Program-made: the position numbers and the translations under genes
Source of the DNA: Pseudogulbenkiania ferrooxidans 2002
Lineage (GTDB): Bacteria > Pseudomonadota > Gammaproteobacteria > Burkholderiales > Chromobacteriaceae
Direction of reading: 5' to 3'
Assembly: GCF_000174355.1 (NCBI RefSeq)
Contig: NZ_ACIS01000001.1
Location: 310,001 to 374,000 of the forward strand
Length of the DNA stretch: 64,000 bases
Shown: positions 33,874-43,639 of the stretch, piece after piece
Layout of the letters: each line of letters starts with the position of its first letter
Numbering within the stretch: the stretch's first letter is position 1
Notes under the pieces: model-generated
The model's input: the letters and a program-made list of their open reading frames with translations, nothing else
What the model was told of the DNA's origin: nothing
Databases searched by the model: none

Positions 33874-34305
33874 TCAGCGCTCGGCGTAGACGAAGCGTTT
33901 CCCCGTCTTGTCGAAGGCGTACACCTTGTACGCCACCTTGCCCATGCCCTCCATGCCCGGGCTGCCCGGCGGCATGCCGGGCACGGCGAGGCCGACGAGG
34001 TTCTTCGGCTTGTCGTGCAGCACCTTCTGTACCAGGTCGGCCGGCACGTGGCCTTCGAAGGTGTAGCCGCCGATGCGCGCGGTATGGCAGGCGCCCATGT
34101 CCGAGGGGACGCCGAAGCGCGAACGCACGCTGGCGAGTTCGCGGCTCGGCTCCACCTGCAGCGTGATGCCCTTGCCTTGCAGGTGCTCGGCCCAGGCCGT
34201 GCAGCAGCCGCAGTTGGGGTCCTTGTACAGCGTGCCCTGGGCGGCCAGAGCGTGGCCGGAGAAGATCAGTGCGCCGATCACGGCGAGTCGTTGCGGAGTA
34301 TTCAT
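33874..34305 (-). CDS. DUF411 family secreted metal-binding protein
   Basis: A 143-residue exported protein with a signal peptide cut near GHALAAQ (about residue 22). DUF411 marks are DPNCGCCTAWAEHL at about 29-42 (three cysteines in a thioredoxin-like position) and MGACHTARIGGYTFEGHVPADL at about 70-91 (Cys and His). The family is often found with copper-resistance genes and is thought to bind metal in the periplasm. The next gene on the same strand is another Cys/His-rich secreted protein, which supports a metal role. Confidence 0.88.
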   Translation of the reverse strand: MNTPQRLAVIGALIFSGHALAAQGTLYKDPNCGCCTAWAEHLQGKGITLQVEPSRELASVRSRFGVPSDMGACHTARIGGYTFEGHVPADLVQKVLHDKPKNLVGLAVPGMPPGSPGMEGMGKVAYKVYAFDKTGKRFVYAER

Positions 34306-34380
34306 GGTCGATAGCTGTCCTGAGAGGGAGAACCTGGCGGCTCGGTGGCGGGCCGCCGCGTGCGGGATTCGCTTGCCTGC

Positions 34381-34701
34381 TCAGGCGACCGGGGGGCGGG
34401 TGGCCACCGGCGGGATGAACTGCGCCTCCCCGCCGCGTTCGTGTCCCACCTGCACCGCCCCGGGCGAGACCCGCCGTACTTCTCCGACATCGGCATGGGC
34501 AGCTGTTGCGTAAAAATGACAGCACGCTGGCGCATCGGATGGCAGCGCCCGGTGGCGGCAGCCGGCGTCAGCCGCCGCCATGCAGGGTGCGGCGGTGCTG
34601 CCATGGCACGCCTTTGGCGGTGCGCTTTGCGCCAGGGTGGAGAGCGGCAAGGCCAGCCACACGGTCAGCACCAGCAGCAGCAAGGGGCGGAGGAAGTTCA
34701 T
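34381..34701 (-). CDS. Small Cys/His-rich secreted protein upstream of DUF411
   Basis: A 106-residue protein starting at the ATG at 34701. A signal peptide of about 24 residues (MNFLRPLLLLVLTVWLALPL) is followed by a mature part with five cysteines and several histidines in its first half: KACHG, PCMA, GCRHR and ACCHF. The pattern suggests metal binding or disulfides. I do not recognise the family. It is 75 bases upstream of the DUF411 gene on the same strand and probably co-transcribed with it, so a shared copper or other metal function is a fair guess. Codons upstream of this start lack protein character. Confidence 0.68.
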   Translation of the reverse strand: MNFLRPLLLLVLTVWLALPLSTLAQSAPPKACHGSTAAPCMAAADAGCRHRALPSDAPACCHFYATAAHADVGEVRRVSPGAVQVGHERGGEAQFIPPVATRPPVA

Positions 34702-34894
34702 GCAGTAATCGTAGCGCAGGTGAGGTGTGCCGGGCTTGAGCTGGCACAAATCATTTCAATCTTCATTGTTTTCAAAGAATGGTGTAACCTTTTTAAAGAA
34801 ATACCCAATCAATTTTCGTCAGCCCCTCAGCTCGACGCCGGACGATCCCGCCCGGGGCCCGCAGGGGCCGGCCCTACCATGGAATCCGTAGCGC

Positions 34895-35851
34895 ATGGAT
34901 ACCTTGAAGGCACTGATGGTCTTTATGACCACCGCCGAAAACGGCAGTTTCTCCGACGCGGCGCGCAAGCTCGGCGTCTCTCCCGCCGCCATCAGCCAGA
35001 GTATCGCCCGGCTCGAACAGGAACTGGAAGTCCGCCTGTTCAACCGCACCACGCGCCAGCTGACGCTGACCGAGGACGGCCGGCGCTTCTACGCGCAATG
35101 TCGCGGCCCGGTGAACAATCTGGACGCGGCCATCAACCAGCTCAAGGCGAGCCGCGACGAGCCGGCCGGGCACCTGCGCATCAGCCTGCCCAACTCCTTC
35201 GGCCGGCACTTCATCCTGCCGCTGATGGGCGAGTTTTGCCAGCGTCACCCCAAGATCCGCGTGTTCTTCGGCCTCGACGACCATTTCAGCGACCTGATCG
35301 AGGACGGCTACGACGTCGGCGTGCGCGTCGGCATGATGCCGGACTCGCGCCTCTCGGCGCGCCACCTGGCGCAACTGCCGCTCTACACCGTGGCGGCGCC
35401 CGAATACTGGAGCAAGAACGGCCGTCCGCAGAAACCCGACGACCTGGCCAACCACAACTGCATCAACTACCAGTTCCCGACCTCCGGCCGACTGTGCAAG
35501 TGGGAGTTCGAGCGCGACGGCGAGCGTATCCCGCTCGAGGTCAACGGCATCTATACCCTGAACGACATCGAGGCGGTGTGCGAAATGGCGCGCCTGGGCT
35601 TCGGCGTGGCGCAGGTGCCGGGTCACGAGGCAATGCCCTACCTGCGCAGCGGCGAACTGGAGGCGGTGCTGACCGACTTCATCTCGCTGGAACGTTCGAT
35701 CTACATCTGCTTCCCGCACCGCGAGCACATCGCCCCGCGCACCCGGGTCTTCGTCGACTATGTGGCGGAGAAACTGGCCGAACATCCCGACATCGTCGCC
35801 GATCTCCCCGGCCTGGACCTGACCGCCAAGCGCGAGGCGGCGCAGCACTGA
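34895..35851 (+). CDS. LysR-family transcriptional regulator
   Basis: A 318-residue regulator with a winged helix at about residues 4-63 (GSFSDAARKLGVSPAAISQSIARLEQ) and a substrate-binding domain at about 90-300 with the AphB/CrgA-like feature GHLRISLPNSFGRHFILPL. It is followed by its own terminator and precedes the FAD oxidase gene on the same strand. The upstream gap (34702-34894) is AT-rich. The target is unknown; the divergent metal-protein pair and the downstream oxidase are both possible. Confidence 0.92.
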   Translation: MDTLKALMVFMTTAENGSFSDAARKLGVSPAAISQSIARLEQELEVRLFNRTTRQLTLTEDGRRFYAQCRGPVNNLDAAINQLKASRDEPAGHLRISLPNSFGRHFILPLMGEFCQRHPKIRVFFGLDDHFSDLIEDGYDVGVRVGMMPDSRLSARHLAQLPLYTVAAPEYWSKNGRPQKPDDLANHNCINYQFPTSGRLCKWEFERDGERIPLEVNGIYTLNDIEAVCEMARLGFGVAQVPGHEAMPYLRSGELEAVLTDFISLERSIYICFPHREHIAPRTRVFVDYVAEKLAEHPDIVADLPGLDLTAKREAAQH

Positions 35852-35875
35852 GCCGACGCGCCAGCCCGATCGCAC

Positions 35876-35898
35876 GCCCGGCCTGGCCGGGCTTTTTT
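35876..35898 (+). terminator. Terminator of the LysR gene
   Basis: GC-rich stem GCCCGGC/GCCGGGC with a three-base loop, followed by TTTTTT. Confidence 0.85.
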
Positions 35899-36014
35899 CT
35901 GCCCGTGGCCAACGGCCAAGCCCGCATTGTCGAGTATTTTCGACGCGTGTATCGTGATGACAGGCGGGTGGCCCTTCCTCGGCCCGTCCGGAAAACGATT
36001 GCAACAGGTGCACC

Positions 36015-37301
36015 ATGGACCGTCCTCTCGAACACCCCCACTCCTACTACGCCGCCTCACGCAACCCGGCGCCGGATCGTCCCGTACTGCGCGGCGCGCA
36101 TCACTGCGACGTGTGTGTGATCGGGGCCGGCTACACCGGCCTGTCGGCGGCGTTGCACCTGGCCGAGCACGGCTACCGGGTCATGGTACTGGAGGCGGCG
36201 CGGGTCGGCTGGGGCGCCTCCGGACGCAATGGCGGGCAGATCGTCAACAGCTACAGCCGCGACCTGGACGTGATCGAGCGCCGCCACGGCAAGGCCGCCG
36301 CCGCCGCGCTGGGGAGTATGGCGTTCGAGGGCGGCAGCATCATCCGCGAGCGGGTCGCCAAGTACGGCATCCGGTGCGACCTGAAGCAGGGTAATGTGTT
36401 CGCCGCCTTGACCGGCAAGCAGCTCGATGAACTGGAGGCCAAGCAGCGTTTGTGGGAGCGCTTCGGCCACACCGGACTGCGGCTCATCGACCAGGCCGGC
36501 ATGAAGGATATCGTCGGCACCGCGCAGTACGTCGGCGCGCTGCTCGACAACTGGGGCGGCCACCTCCACCCGCTCAACCTGGCCTTGGGCGAGGCGGCGG
36601 CGCTGGAGTCGCTGGGCGGGCAGATTTTCGAGCAGTCGGCGGTGCTGAGCGTGGAGCGTGCGGAGCCAGCCGTGGTGCGTACCGCCGAAGGCCAGGTGAG
36701 CGCGCGTTTCGTGATCGTGGCGGGCAACGCCTACCTCGGCAATCTGCTGCCCGAGTTGGCCGAAAAGACGCTGCCGTGCGGCACCCAGGTGATCACCACC
36801 GAGCCGCTGCCGGCCGAGCTGGCGCGTGCGCTGTTGCCGGGCGACCACTGCGTCGAGGACTGCAATTTCCTGCTGGATTACTACCGCCTGACCGCCGACA
36901 AGCGCCTGCTGTACGGCGGCGGCACGGTGTACGGCGCACGCGACCCGGGCGAGATCGTGCGCCTGATCCGCCCCAAGATGCTCAAGACTTTCCCGCAGCT
37001 GGAAGACGTCAAGATCGAGTTCGGCTGGACCGGCAACTTCTCGCTGACGCTGTCGCGCCTGCCGCAGGCCGGCCGCCTCGGCAACAACATCTACTACTCG
37101 CAGGGCTGCAGCGGCCACGGCGTGACCTACACCCATCTCGCCGGCCGCCTGCTGTCGGAGGCGATTCGCGGCCAGAGCGAACGCTTCGACGCCTTCGCCC
37201 GTCTGCCGCATTACCCCTTCCCGGGCGGGCGGCTGTTCCGCGTGCCGATGCTGACGATGGGGGCATGGTATTACAGCCTGCGCGACCGGCTCGGGATGTG
37301 A
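36015..37301 (+). CDS. FAD-dependent amine oxidoreductase (PuuB-like, DAO family)
   Basis: A 428-residue flavoenzyme. The Rossmann FAD site is CVIGAGYTGLSAALHLAEHG at about residues 34-53, followed by VGWGASGRNGGQIVNSYSRD at about 64-83, the arginine-containing loop typical of gamma-glutamylputrescine oxidase (PuuB) and related amine oxidases. YYSQGCSGHGVTYTHLAG near 360-377 is the second FAD contact. It oxidises a secondary or terminal amine with O2; the substrate is inferred. No other puu genes are next to it. Confidence 0.88.
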   Translation: MDRPLEHPHSYYAASRNPAPDRPVLRGAHHCDVCVIGAGYTGLSAALHLAEHGYRVMVLEAARVGWGASGRNGGQIVNSYSRDLDVIERRHGKAAAAALGSMAFEGGSIIRERVAKYGIRCDLKQGNVFAALTGKQLDELEAKQRLWERFGHTGLRLIDQAGMKDIVGTAQYVGALLDNWGGHLHPLNLALGEAAALESLGGQIFEQSAVLSVERAEPAVVRTAEGQVSARFVIVAGNAYLGNLLPELAEKTLPCGTQVITTEPLPAELARALLPGDHCVEDCNFLLDYYRLTADKRLLYGGGTVYGARDPGEIVRLIRPKMLKTFPQLEDVKIEFGWTGNFSLTLSRLPQAGRLGNNIYYSQGCSGHGVTYTHLAGRLLSEAIRGQSERFDAFARLPHYPFPGGRLFRVPMLTMGAWYYSLRDRLGM

Positions 37302-37425
37302 CGCCGCGCTGCCGTGGCCTGCCCGGCACGCGGCCAGGCCTGTGCGAGCCGTGTGGCGCGCGGCATGGCAGGCCGCCGAACCCCTGAGGCGCGGACAGGT
37401 CCTTCCGAAGCCCTGGGGTAGGTCG

Positions 37426-39579
37426 TCAGCGCCGGTCGAAACGTGCCGCCAACTCCCCCGGTGTCATCGGCTTGGCGATGGAGTGGCCCTGCGCCGCCGG
37501 GATACCCAGCGCCTGCAGCAGCTCGCGCTGGGCCGGGGTCTCGACGCCGGCGGCCAGGAGCCGGATGCCCAGCGCCCGCGTGAGCTGCGCGGTGGCCGTG
37601 ATGATGGCCTGATCGCGCGGTGAGTCGGCCAGGGTCTTGATCAGCGCCTGTCCGATCTTCAGCGTGCTGATCGGGAAGCGGCGCAGGATGGCGAGTTCGC
37701 CCAGTTCGCTGCCGAAGTCGTCCAGCGCCAGCCGTAGTCCCATCATGCCCAGGCAGTGCAGGTTTTCGATGACCTTGGTGTTGTGCTGGTCGAGCGCTGC
37801 TTCGTGGAACTCCAGCTCGATCAGTGCTGGCGGAATGCCGTAGTGTTTCAGCATGTAGTCCAGTTTGCCGGGCAGCTTGTCGTCGGCCAGCTGGCGGGCC
37901 GACAGGTTGATCGAGAGCGGGCAGGCGCTGTCGAGCCAGCCCTCCACCAGCCAGGCCGCCCGCTGGCGACAGGCCAGTTCGATACTGCGCTCGCCAAACG
38001 CCATGATCAGGCCGCTTTCTTCCAGCAGCGGCAGGAAGGCCCCCGCTGGCTGCACCGGCTGTCCCGGCGGCTGCCAGCGCAGCAGCGCCTCGATCCCGAC
38101 CAGCCGCCCGTTGTGCAGGTCCTGTTGCGGCTGGTAGAGCAGGAACAGCTGCTGCTCGGCGAGCGCCTGCCGCAGCTGCTGCTCGCGGCGCAGCCGTTCC
38201 TGGACGCGCTGGTTCATTTCCGTGGTGAAGAAGTGGTAGAGGTGGTGCCCCTCTTCCTTGGCGCGGTACATCGCCACGTCGGCGGCCTCGATTAGGCTGG
38301 TGACAGTGCGGCCGCAGTCAGGGTAGGTGGCAATGCCGATGCTGGCCCGGACCGTGAGGGTATCGTCGTCGATCTGCAACGGTGGCTCCAGTGCCGCAAT
38401 GATGCGCTGGGCGCTGTAGGCGGCGCGGTCGGGGCTTTCCAGCTGTTCCAGGATGATGATGAACTCGTCGCCGCCGAGCCGAGCGATGTGGTCCTCGCGG
38501 CGCAGGCAACCGCGCAGCCGCTCGGCCACCTGCTGCAGCACGATGTCGCCGACTTTGTGGCCGAGACGGTCGTTGATTTCCTTGAAACGGTCGAGGTCGA
38601 GAAACAGCAGTCCCAGCCCCTGGTGCGAGCGCTCGGCGTGGCTCAGCACTTTTTCCAGCATGATGGTGAAGCCGTTGCGGTTGAGCAGCCCGGTCAGGTA
38701 GTCGGTCAGGGCTTGCTGGCGCAACTGGCTCTCGGTTTCCAGCTGCTGGCGGATGTCGCGGAAGATCACCACCAGTCCCTGTTGCTGCCCGCCCATCGGC
38801 GAACAGCGCAGCGATACCGGCAGTGGCGGCCGACCCGGCGGGTACAGCATGGTTTCCTCGTGCAGCACTTCGACATTGTCGCGGCAGGCGATGGCGAACG
38901 GGCTGCTGTCCCAGTCGGTTGCCCGGTCGCTCTCGTGGAACAGCTGCTGTATCGGGTAGCCGACCAGGTGTTCGGCCGACATGCCGAGCAGGTTCTGGGT
39001 GGCGGGGTTGGCGAAGCGGACGATGCCATCGGGGCTGACGCCGATGACGCCCTCGCCGGCGGAGCTCAGCAGCGATTGGTAGTAGTCGCGCTGTTCATCG
39101 AGCCGCTGGTAGGCGCTCAGCAGCTGCCGTTTCTGCTGGTCGTACTCCAGCAGGAGGCGCACCTTGCTGCGCAGCGTCAGCGGATCGAACGGCTTGACCA
39201 GGTAGTCGATGGCGCCGCAGCTGTAGCCGCGCTGGATGTCCTGTTCTTCGCACATCGCCGCCGTGATGAACAGGATCGGGGTGCTGCGGGTCTGGCGCCG
39301 GCCGCGGATCAGCATCGCCACTTCGTAGCCGTCCATGCCGGGCATCGAGACGTCGAGCAGGATGACCGATACCGGCTGGGTGAGCAGGTACTTGAGTGCC
39401 TCCTCCCCCGAGCCGAGCGACACCACCTGGCAGGGCAGGGGCTCCAGTACCACTTCGATGACACGCAGATTGACCGCCTTGTCGTCGATCGACAGCACGA
39501 CCGGCAGTCGTTCCGACTTGGCGGCGGCGGCGGGGGTTCCGGTATCGTGGCGGGGGGCGATCAGGTCTGCGTGAGCCAT
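37426..39579 (-). CDS. REC-PAS-GGDEF-EAL signalling protein (cyclic-di-GMP turnover)
   Basis: A 717-residue cytoplasmic protein. The receiver domain (about 28-145) has its phospho-Asp in VILLDVSMPGMDG. A PAS domain (about 165-280) follows, then a GGDEF cyclase domain (about 290-450) with an intact LGGDEFIII motif. The EAL phosphodiesterase domain (about 460-710) has GIEALLRWQ; the later metal residues appear as LEFHEAAL and ALDDFGSELG. So both synthesis and breakdown of c-di-GMP are possible. Its ATG overlaps the stop of the hybrid kinase gene by 19 bases, so it is very likely that kinase's output partner. Confidence 0.94.
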   Translation of the reverse strand: MAHADLIAPRHDTGTPAAAAKSERLPVVLSIDDKAVNLRVIEVVLEPLPCQVVSLGSGEEALKYLLTQPVSVILLDVSMPGMDGYEVAMLIRGRRQTRSTPILFITAAMCEEQDIQRGYSCGAIDYLVKPFDPLTLRSKVRLLLEYDQQKRQLLSAYQRLDEQRDYYQSLLSSAGEGVIGVSPDGIVRFANPATQNLLGMSAEHLVGYPIQQLFHESDRATDWDSSPFAIACRDNVEVLHEETMLYPPGRPPLPVSLRCSPMGGQQQGLVVIFRDIRQQLETESQLRQQALTDYLTGLLNRNGFTIMLEKVLSHAERSHQGLGLLFLDLDRFKEINDRLGHKVGDIVLQQVAERLRGCLRREDHIARLGGDEFIIILEQLESPDRAAYSAQRIIAALEPPLQIDDDTLTVRASIGIATYPDCGRTVTSLIEAADVAMYRAKEEGHHLYHFFTTEMNQRVQERLRREQQLRQALAEQQLFLLYQPQQDLHNGRLVGIEALLRWQPPGQPVQPAGAFLPLLEESGLIMAFGERSIELACRQRAAWLVEGWLDSACPLSINLSARQLADDKLPGKLDYMLKHYGIPPALIELEFHEAALDQHNTKVIENLHCLGMMGLRLALDDFGSELGELAILRRFPISTLKIGQALIKTLADSPRDQAIITATAQLTRALGIRLLAAGVETPAQRELLQALGIPAAQGHSIAKPMTPGELAARFDRR

Positions 39580-42500
39580 TGGTCGATCATCCTAAGCAGT
39601 TCCTTGCTGTCTACCGGCTTGGGCAGGTAGTCGTTGGTGCCGGCTTGCAGGCATTTGGCCTTGTCGTCCTTCATCGCGTAGGCGGTGACCGCGATGATCG
39701 GCCGCTCGAAACGTAGTTCGTTGCGCAGGCGGCGGGTGGTTTCATAGCCGTCCAGCACCGGCATTGCCATGTCCATTAGCACGAGCTGAATGCCCGGGTT
39801 CTGTTCGATCTGGGCCAGGGCTTCTTCGCCGTTGATGGCCGTCAGCACGTTGAACTGGCGCTCTTCCAGTACGCTGCTCATGGCGTAGATGTTGCGGATG
39901 TCGTCGTCCACCAGCAGTAGCGTGGTGCGCTCCCAGTTTGCGGCGTTGCCCGCCGCGGCCTTGCCTGCCGGATCGGACACCTGATCGAGGAAGGTGCGGA
40001 TGGCGTGCGACAGCTTGAGTTCGTTGGCGGCGCCCTTGGTGAGCACCACGGCGCTGTATTCGTTCATCGCCTGCAGGGTGTCGCGGTCGAGATCCATGCC
40101 GGTGTTGATGATGATGCGCAGCTGGCTGAGGCCGGGCTGGCTGCTGATCCACTGCAGCAGCTCGAAGCCGCTGCCGCCGGGCAGGTTGAGGTCGATCACG
40201 GCGCAGGCGAACGTCTGCTGCAGCAGCAGGTTCTTGGCCTCGAGCACGTTGCCGCAGCACTGCGGCGTGCCGCCCAGCTGTTCGATCAGGGCCTGGTAGT
40301 GCTCCCGTTCCACCAGGTTGTCTTCGACCAGCAGCACCTGTCCCGGACGGTGGCCGAGCTCGGCGTGCAGTTCGCGGAACACCCGCGCCAGGGTGCTCTG
40401 GTCGACCGGCTTGACCAGGTAGTCCTGGATGTCGAGCTGCTCGTGCAGCTCGCTGCGATCGAGACAGGAGATGATGTGGACCGGGGCATGCCGCGTGGCG
40501 GGGGTGCCCCGCACCTGGCGCAGCAGCTCCCAGCCGTTCATGTCGGGCAACAGGATGTCGAGGATGAAGGCAGCCGGCGGGCGCTGGCGCATTTCCTGCA
40601 AGGCCTCGATGCCGGTGCTGGCGATGCGCGTCTTGAAGCCCGACTCCATCGCCTTGTTCATGATGATGCGCGCGAATTGCTGGTCGTCTTCCACCACCAG
40701 CACGTCGCTGCGGCTGCTGGCCTTGGCTGGAGGGATCACGACATGCGGTTCCGGCGGCAGCGTGACTTCCTTCACGCCACCGCCGGCCGGATGCACCGGC
40801 AGGTACAGCACGAAGGTGCTGCCGAGCCCGAGTTCGCTGCGCACGTCGATCGTGCCGCCCAGGAGGTGGGCCAGCTGGCGCGAGATGCTGAGCCCGAGGC
40901 CGCTGCCGCCGAATTGGCGTTTGCTGCCCTGTTCGAGCTGTTCGAAGGCCTCGAAGATGCGGTCCAGCTTGTCGGACGGCATGCCGCAGCCGGTATCGGT
41001 CACGGCCATGGCCAGGGTGTGTTGCGGCAGGCTGTCCATGCCGGGCGGCACGCTCTGTGGCTGGTAGACGCGCAGGTGCACCGAGCCGTGGTCGGTGAAC
41101 TTGAAGGCATTCGACAGCAGGTTTTTCAGGATCTGGAACAGCCGTGTGGCGTCGGTGATCAACACGTCGCCGGCACTGTCTTCCTTGGTGGTCTGGAACG
41201 TCAGCTGGCGGTTTTCCGCCACCGGCAGAAAATTCTGGCGCAGCGTGGTGATCAGGTCGTTCACCAGCACCTTTTCGCGGTTGAGCGTCATGCGTCCGGC
41301 TTCGATCTTGGACAGGTCGAGAATGTCGTTGATCAGCGCCAGCAGGTCCTTGCCGGAGCGGTTGATGATGGTGGCGTGCTCCACCTGCTTGGCGGTGAGG
41401 TTGCCCTGGCGGTTTTCCGCCAGCTGGTCGGCGAGGATCAGGATGCTGTTGAGCGGGGTGCGCAGCTCGTGCGACATGGTGGCCAGGAATTCGGTCTTGT
41501 AGCGGTTGGCGCGCGAGATCTGCTCGGCCTGTTCGCGCAGGCGCAGCTCGGAGAGCTTGCGTTCGGAGATGTCGATGATGGAGCACACCGTCTGCACGCC
41601 TTCCTCGGTGAGCATGGTGGAGAGCCCGATCTCGACCGGGATTTCCCTCCCGTCCTTGCACAGCGCGAACAGCTCGCGCCCTTCGCCCATCTGGCGCGGC
41701 TTGGAGTCGGCCTTGAAGGCCTGGCGCAGCATCGGGTGATGCTTGCGGAAGCGTTCCGGCAGCAGCATCTCGATGGTCTTGCCCTGCAGCTCTTCCGGCG
41801 AGTAGCCGAAATAGCGCACGGCGGCGGGGTTGCTCATGGTGATGAAGCCCTGCTGATCCACCGCCAGCATGGCGTTGGGCGCCGACCGGATCACGGCGCG
41901 GAAGTGTTCTTCGCGTTTCTTGGCGGCGGCGGCGCTGGCGTCGCTGATGGCGGCTTCGCGGCGGCGGGCGAACAGGATGCTGCCGATGAACACGCTCAGC
42001 AGCAGGCTGGCCAGGAGGCCCAGGCCCATCACCCACAGGTAGCGCGTGCTGGCCACGCTGCGATCGAGTTCGGGGGCGCTGGCGATGTCGAGCAGCCAGG
42101 GGTGGCCACCCAGCCGGTAGTGGCGTTGCACATGGTAGCGGCCGGTGTTCTGGCGTCCGGTGTCGTACATCAGGCTGGCGGGGGTGGCCTCGTTGCCGTC
42201 GTAGATGCGCAGGTTCAGCTGGGGCGCGCCAGCGCCGAAAATGCCCAGCATCAGGTCGCCCATGCGGAAGGTGGCGAATACCCAGCCCTGCAACGCGGCG
42301 CGGCGCGCCTCGACGCTGCCCTGCGCGGCGCCCTTGCGGTATACCGGCCAGTACATCAGGAAGATGTTGGGATCTTTCGAGTTGTTCTGCAGCAGCGGCA
42401 CGACCTTGCCGGTCACGGCCGGCGCGCCGCTGTCGAGCGCCTGGTCCATGGCGTTGCGCCGTGTCGTTTCGGTATACATGTCGAGGCCCAGCGCGGTTTC

Positions 42501-42986
42501 GTTGCGCGGCGTCGGGGGGTAGAGGTAGCGGATGGCGGTGTAGCCGGCGCGCGGGGAGTCCGGATGCAGACGGAAACCCGGCCGCTCCTGCTGCATGCGG
42601 CTCAGGTAGGGCGGCAGCTCGGCCGGGGTAAGCCGGTCCACGTAGCCGAGAGACGCCAGGCCGGGGTAGTGCTGGTTCAGCTGCAGCGTGGCGAGATAGT
42701 CGTTGAATTCTTGCCGGCTGACGTCGCCGCTGGCCTGGAACAGGCCGACCACGCCGTGCAGCACCAGGTGGTAGGACTGCATGCGCTCGTTGATGGCGGC
42801 TTCGACCTGGCCGGCCTGGTGATCGAAACGCTGGCGGGCGAGGTTGTCGTCCTGGCGGGCGATCAGGTTGGCGACCAGCAGTGAACTGCCGGCCGTCAGG
42901 AAGAACAGCAGGGCAACGGGGAGCAGGATGCCGCGCAGCATTCCCGGGTCGGGCAGCAGGCCGGTGAGTCGCTTCAGAAAAGGCAT
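39561..42986 (-). CDS. CHASE-PAS hybrid histidine kinase with three receiver domains
   Basis: A 1141-residue membrane kinase. Two membrane segments (about 15-35 and 315-340) enclose a periplasmic CHASE ligand domain. A PAS domain (about 365-480) follows, then HisKA with SHELRTPLNS at about 515, an ATPase domain with NLLSNAFKFT, DTGCGM and GSGLGLSIS (about 620-710), and three receivers whose phospho-Asp residues lie in FILDILLPD, AVIDLNLPG and VLMDMAMPV. I chose the ATG at 42986, which has GAGGTG six bases upstream; 35 further codons are open but not protein-like. The input ligand is unknown. Confidence 0.92.
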   Translation of the reverse strand: MPFLKRLTGLLPDPGMLRGILLPVALLFFLTAGSSLLVANLIARQDDNLARQRFDHQAGQVEAAINERMQSYHLVLHGVVGLFQASGDVSRQEFNDYLATLQLNQHYPGLASLGYVDRLTPAELPPYLSRMQQERPGFRLHPDSPRAGYTAIRYLYPPTPRNETALGLDMYTETTRRNAMDQALDSGAPAVTGKVVPLLQNNSKDPNIFLMYWPVYRKGAAQGSVEARRAALQGWVFATFRMGDLMLGIFGAGAPQLNLRIYDGNEATPASLMYDTGRQNTGRYHVQRHYRLGGHPWLLDIASAPELDRSVASTRYLWVMGLGLLASLLLSVFIGSILFARRREAAISDASAAAAKKREEHFRAVIRSAPNAMLAVDQQGFITMSNPAAVRYFGYSPEELQGKTIEMLLPERFRKHHPMLRQAFKADSKPRQMGEGRELFALCKDGREIPVEIGLSTMLTEEGVQTVCSIIDISERKLSELRLREQAEQISRANRYKTEFLATMSHELRTPLNSILILADQLAENRQGNLTAKQVEHATIINRSGKDLLALINDILDLSKIEAGRMTLNREKVLVNDLITTLRQNFLPVAENRQLTFQTTKEDSAGDVLITDATRLFQILKNLLSNAFKFTDHGSVHLRVYQPQSVPPGMDSLPQHTLAMAVTDTGCGMPSDKLDRIFEAFEQLEQGSKRQFGGSGLGLSISRQLAHLLGGTIDVRSELGLGSTFVLYLPVHPAGGGVKEVTLPPEPHVVIPPAKASSRSDVLVVEDDQQFARIIMNKAMESGFKTRIASTGIEALQEMRQRPPAAFILDILLPDMNGWELLRQVRGTPATRHAPVHIISCLDRSELHEQLDIQDYLVKPVDQSTLARVFRELHAELGHRPGQVLLVEDNLVEREHYQALIEQLGGTPQCCGNVLEAKNLLLQQTFACAVIDLNLPGGSGFELLQWISSQPGLSQLRIIINTGMDLDRDTLQAMNEYSAVVLTKGAANELKLSHAIRTFLDQVSDPAGKAAAGNAANWERTTLLLVDDDIRNIYAMSSVLEERQFNVLTAINGEEALAQIEQNPGIQLVLMDMAMPVLDGYETTRRLRNELRFERPIIAVTAYAMKDDKAKCLQAGTNDYLPKPVDSKELLRMIDQWLTQT

Positions 42987-43204
42987 GGCGCACCTCATGT
43001 CCGGGCCGCGCAGTGTCCGCTGCGCCGTTGGCCGTGGTCGGATCCGGGAGAGGGGGGGCGCGGGGACACTTCCCCCTCGCGAGCCGGGCATGCTTTGAGC
43101 ATAGCAAGGCGAGGCATTTTAACCAGTGATTGTTTCTCTGGCGTGTGCGCGGGAGGGGGCGAGACGCCGCCGTCAGCGGCGTCTCCGGGGGAGATGGGCC
43201 AGGC

Positions 43205-43639
43205 TCAGCTCGCCATGAAGCGCGCGAGCGGGGTTTCGTGCCAGTCGACGCTGTCGAGCAGGTTCTTGACGATGAGGCCGAGCTCGGTGTCGCCTTCGAT
43301 GCTCAGCTTGCGGTTGAAGAACAGCGTGTCCGGGTCTTCCTCGCGCAGCATCATGCGCGCGAAGTCGGCGACGTTGGCCGACAGGCGCAGGTCGGGCTCG
43401 CCGGGCTGGCGGTCGAGGAGGAAGCGGCGGCTGTCGGCGGCGAAGCGCAGGCTCACGCCGGCGTCGACGAGGCGCACCTCGAAGCGACGCTCGGCCAGGA
43501 GTTCCATGTCGGCGGGCAGCACGCCGCGCTTGACCAGCTGGTTGAGGCTGGTCACCAGAAGCCAGGCCGGCGGGGTGGCCGGAAGCCGGCCCAGCAGGCG
43601 GGCGAGACGGGTGGGGACGGTCAGTTCAGGCACGCGCAT
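43205..43639 (-). CDS. ubiT: UbiT, SCP2-domain accessory factor for O2-independent ubiquinone synthesis
   Basis: A 144-residue SCP2-type lipid-binding protein (formerly YhbT). Typical features are [12 protein letters not shown]-like start helices and [20 protein letters not shown] followed by [20 protein letters not shown], the most conserved stretch of UbiT. It is thought to bind ubiquinone intermediates for the UbiU-UbiV hydroxylase. The ATG at 43639 overlaps the ubiV stop by 14 bases. It is the last gene of the ubiUVT operon. Confidence 0.92.
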   Translation of the reverse strand: MRVPELTVPTRLARLLGRLPATPPAWLLVTSLNQLVKRGVLPADMELLAERRFEVRLVDAGVSLRFAADSRRFLLDRQPGEPDLRLSANVADFARMMLREEDPDTLFFNRKLSIEGDTELGLIVKNLLDSVDWHETPLARFMAS

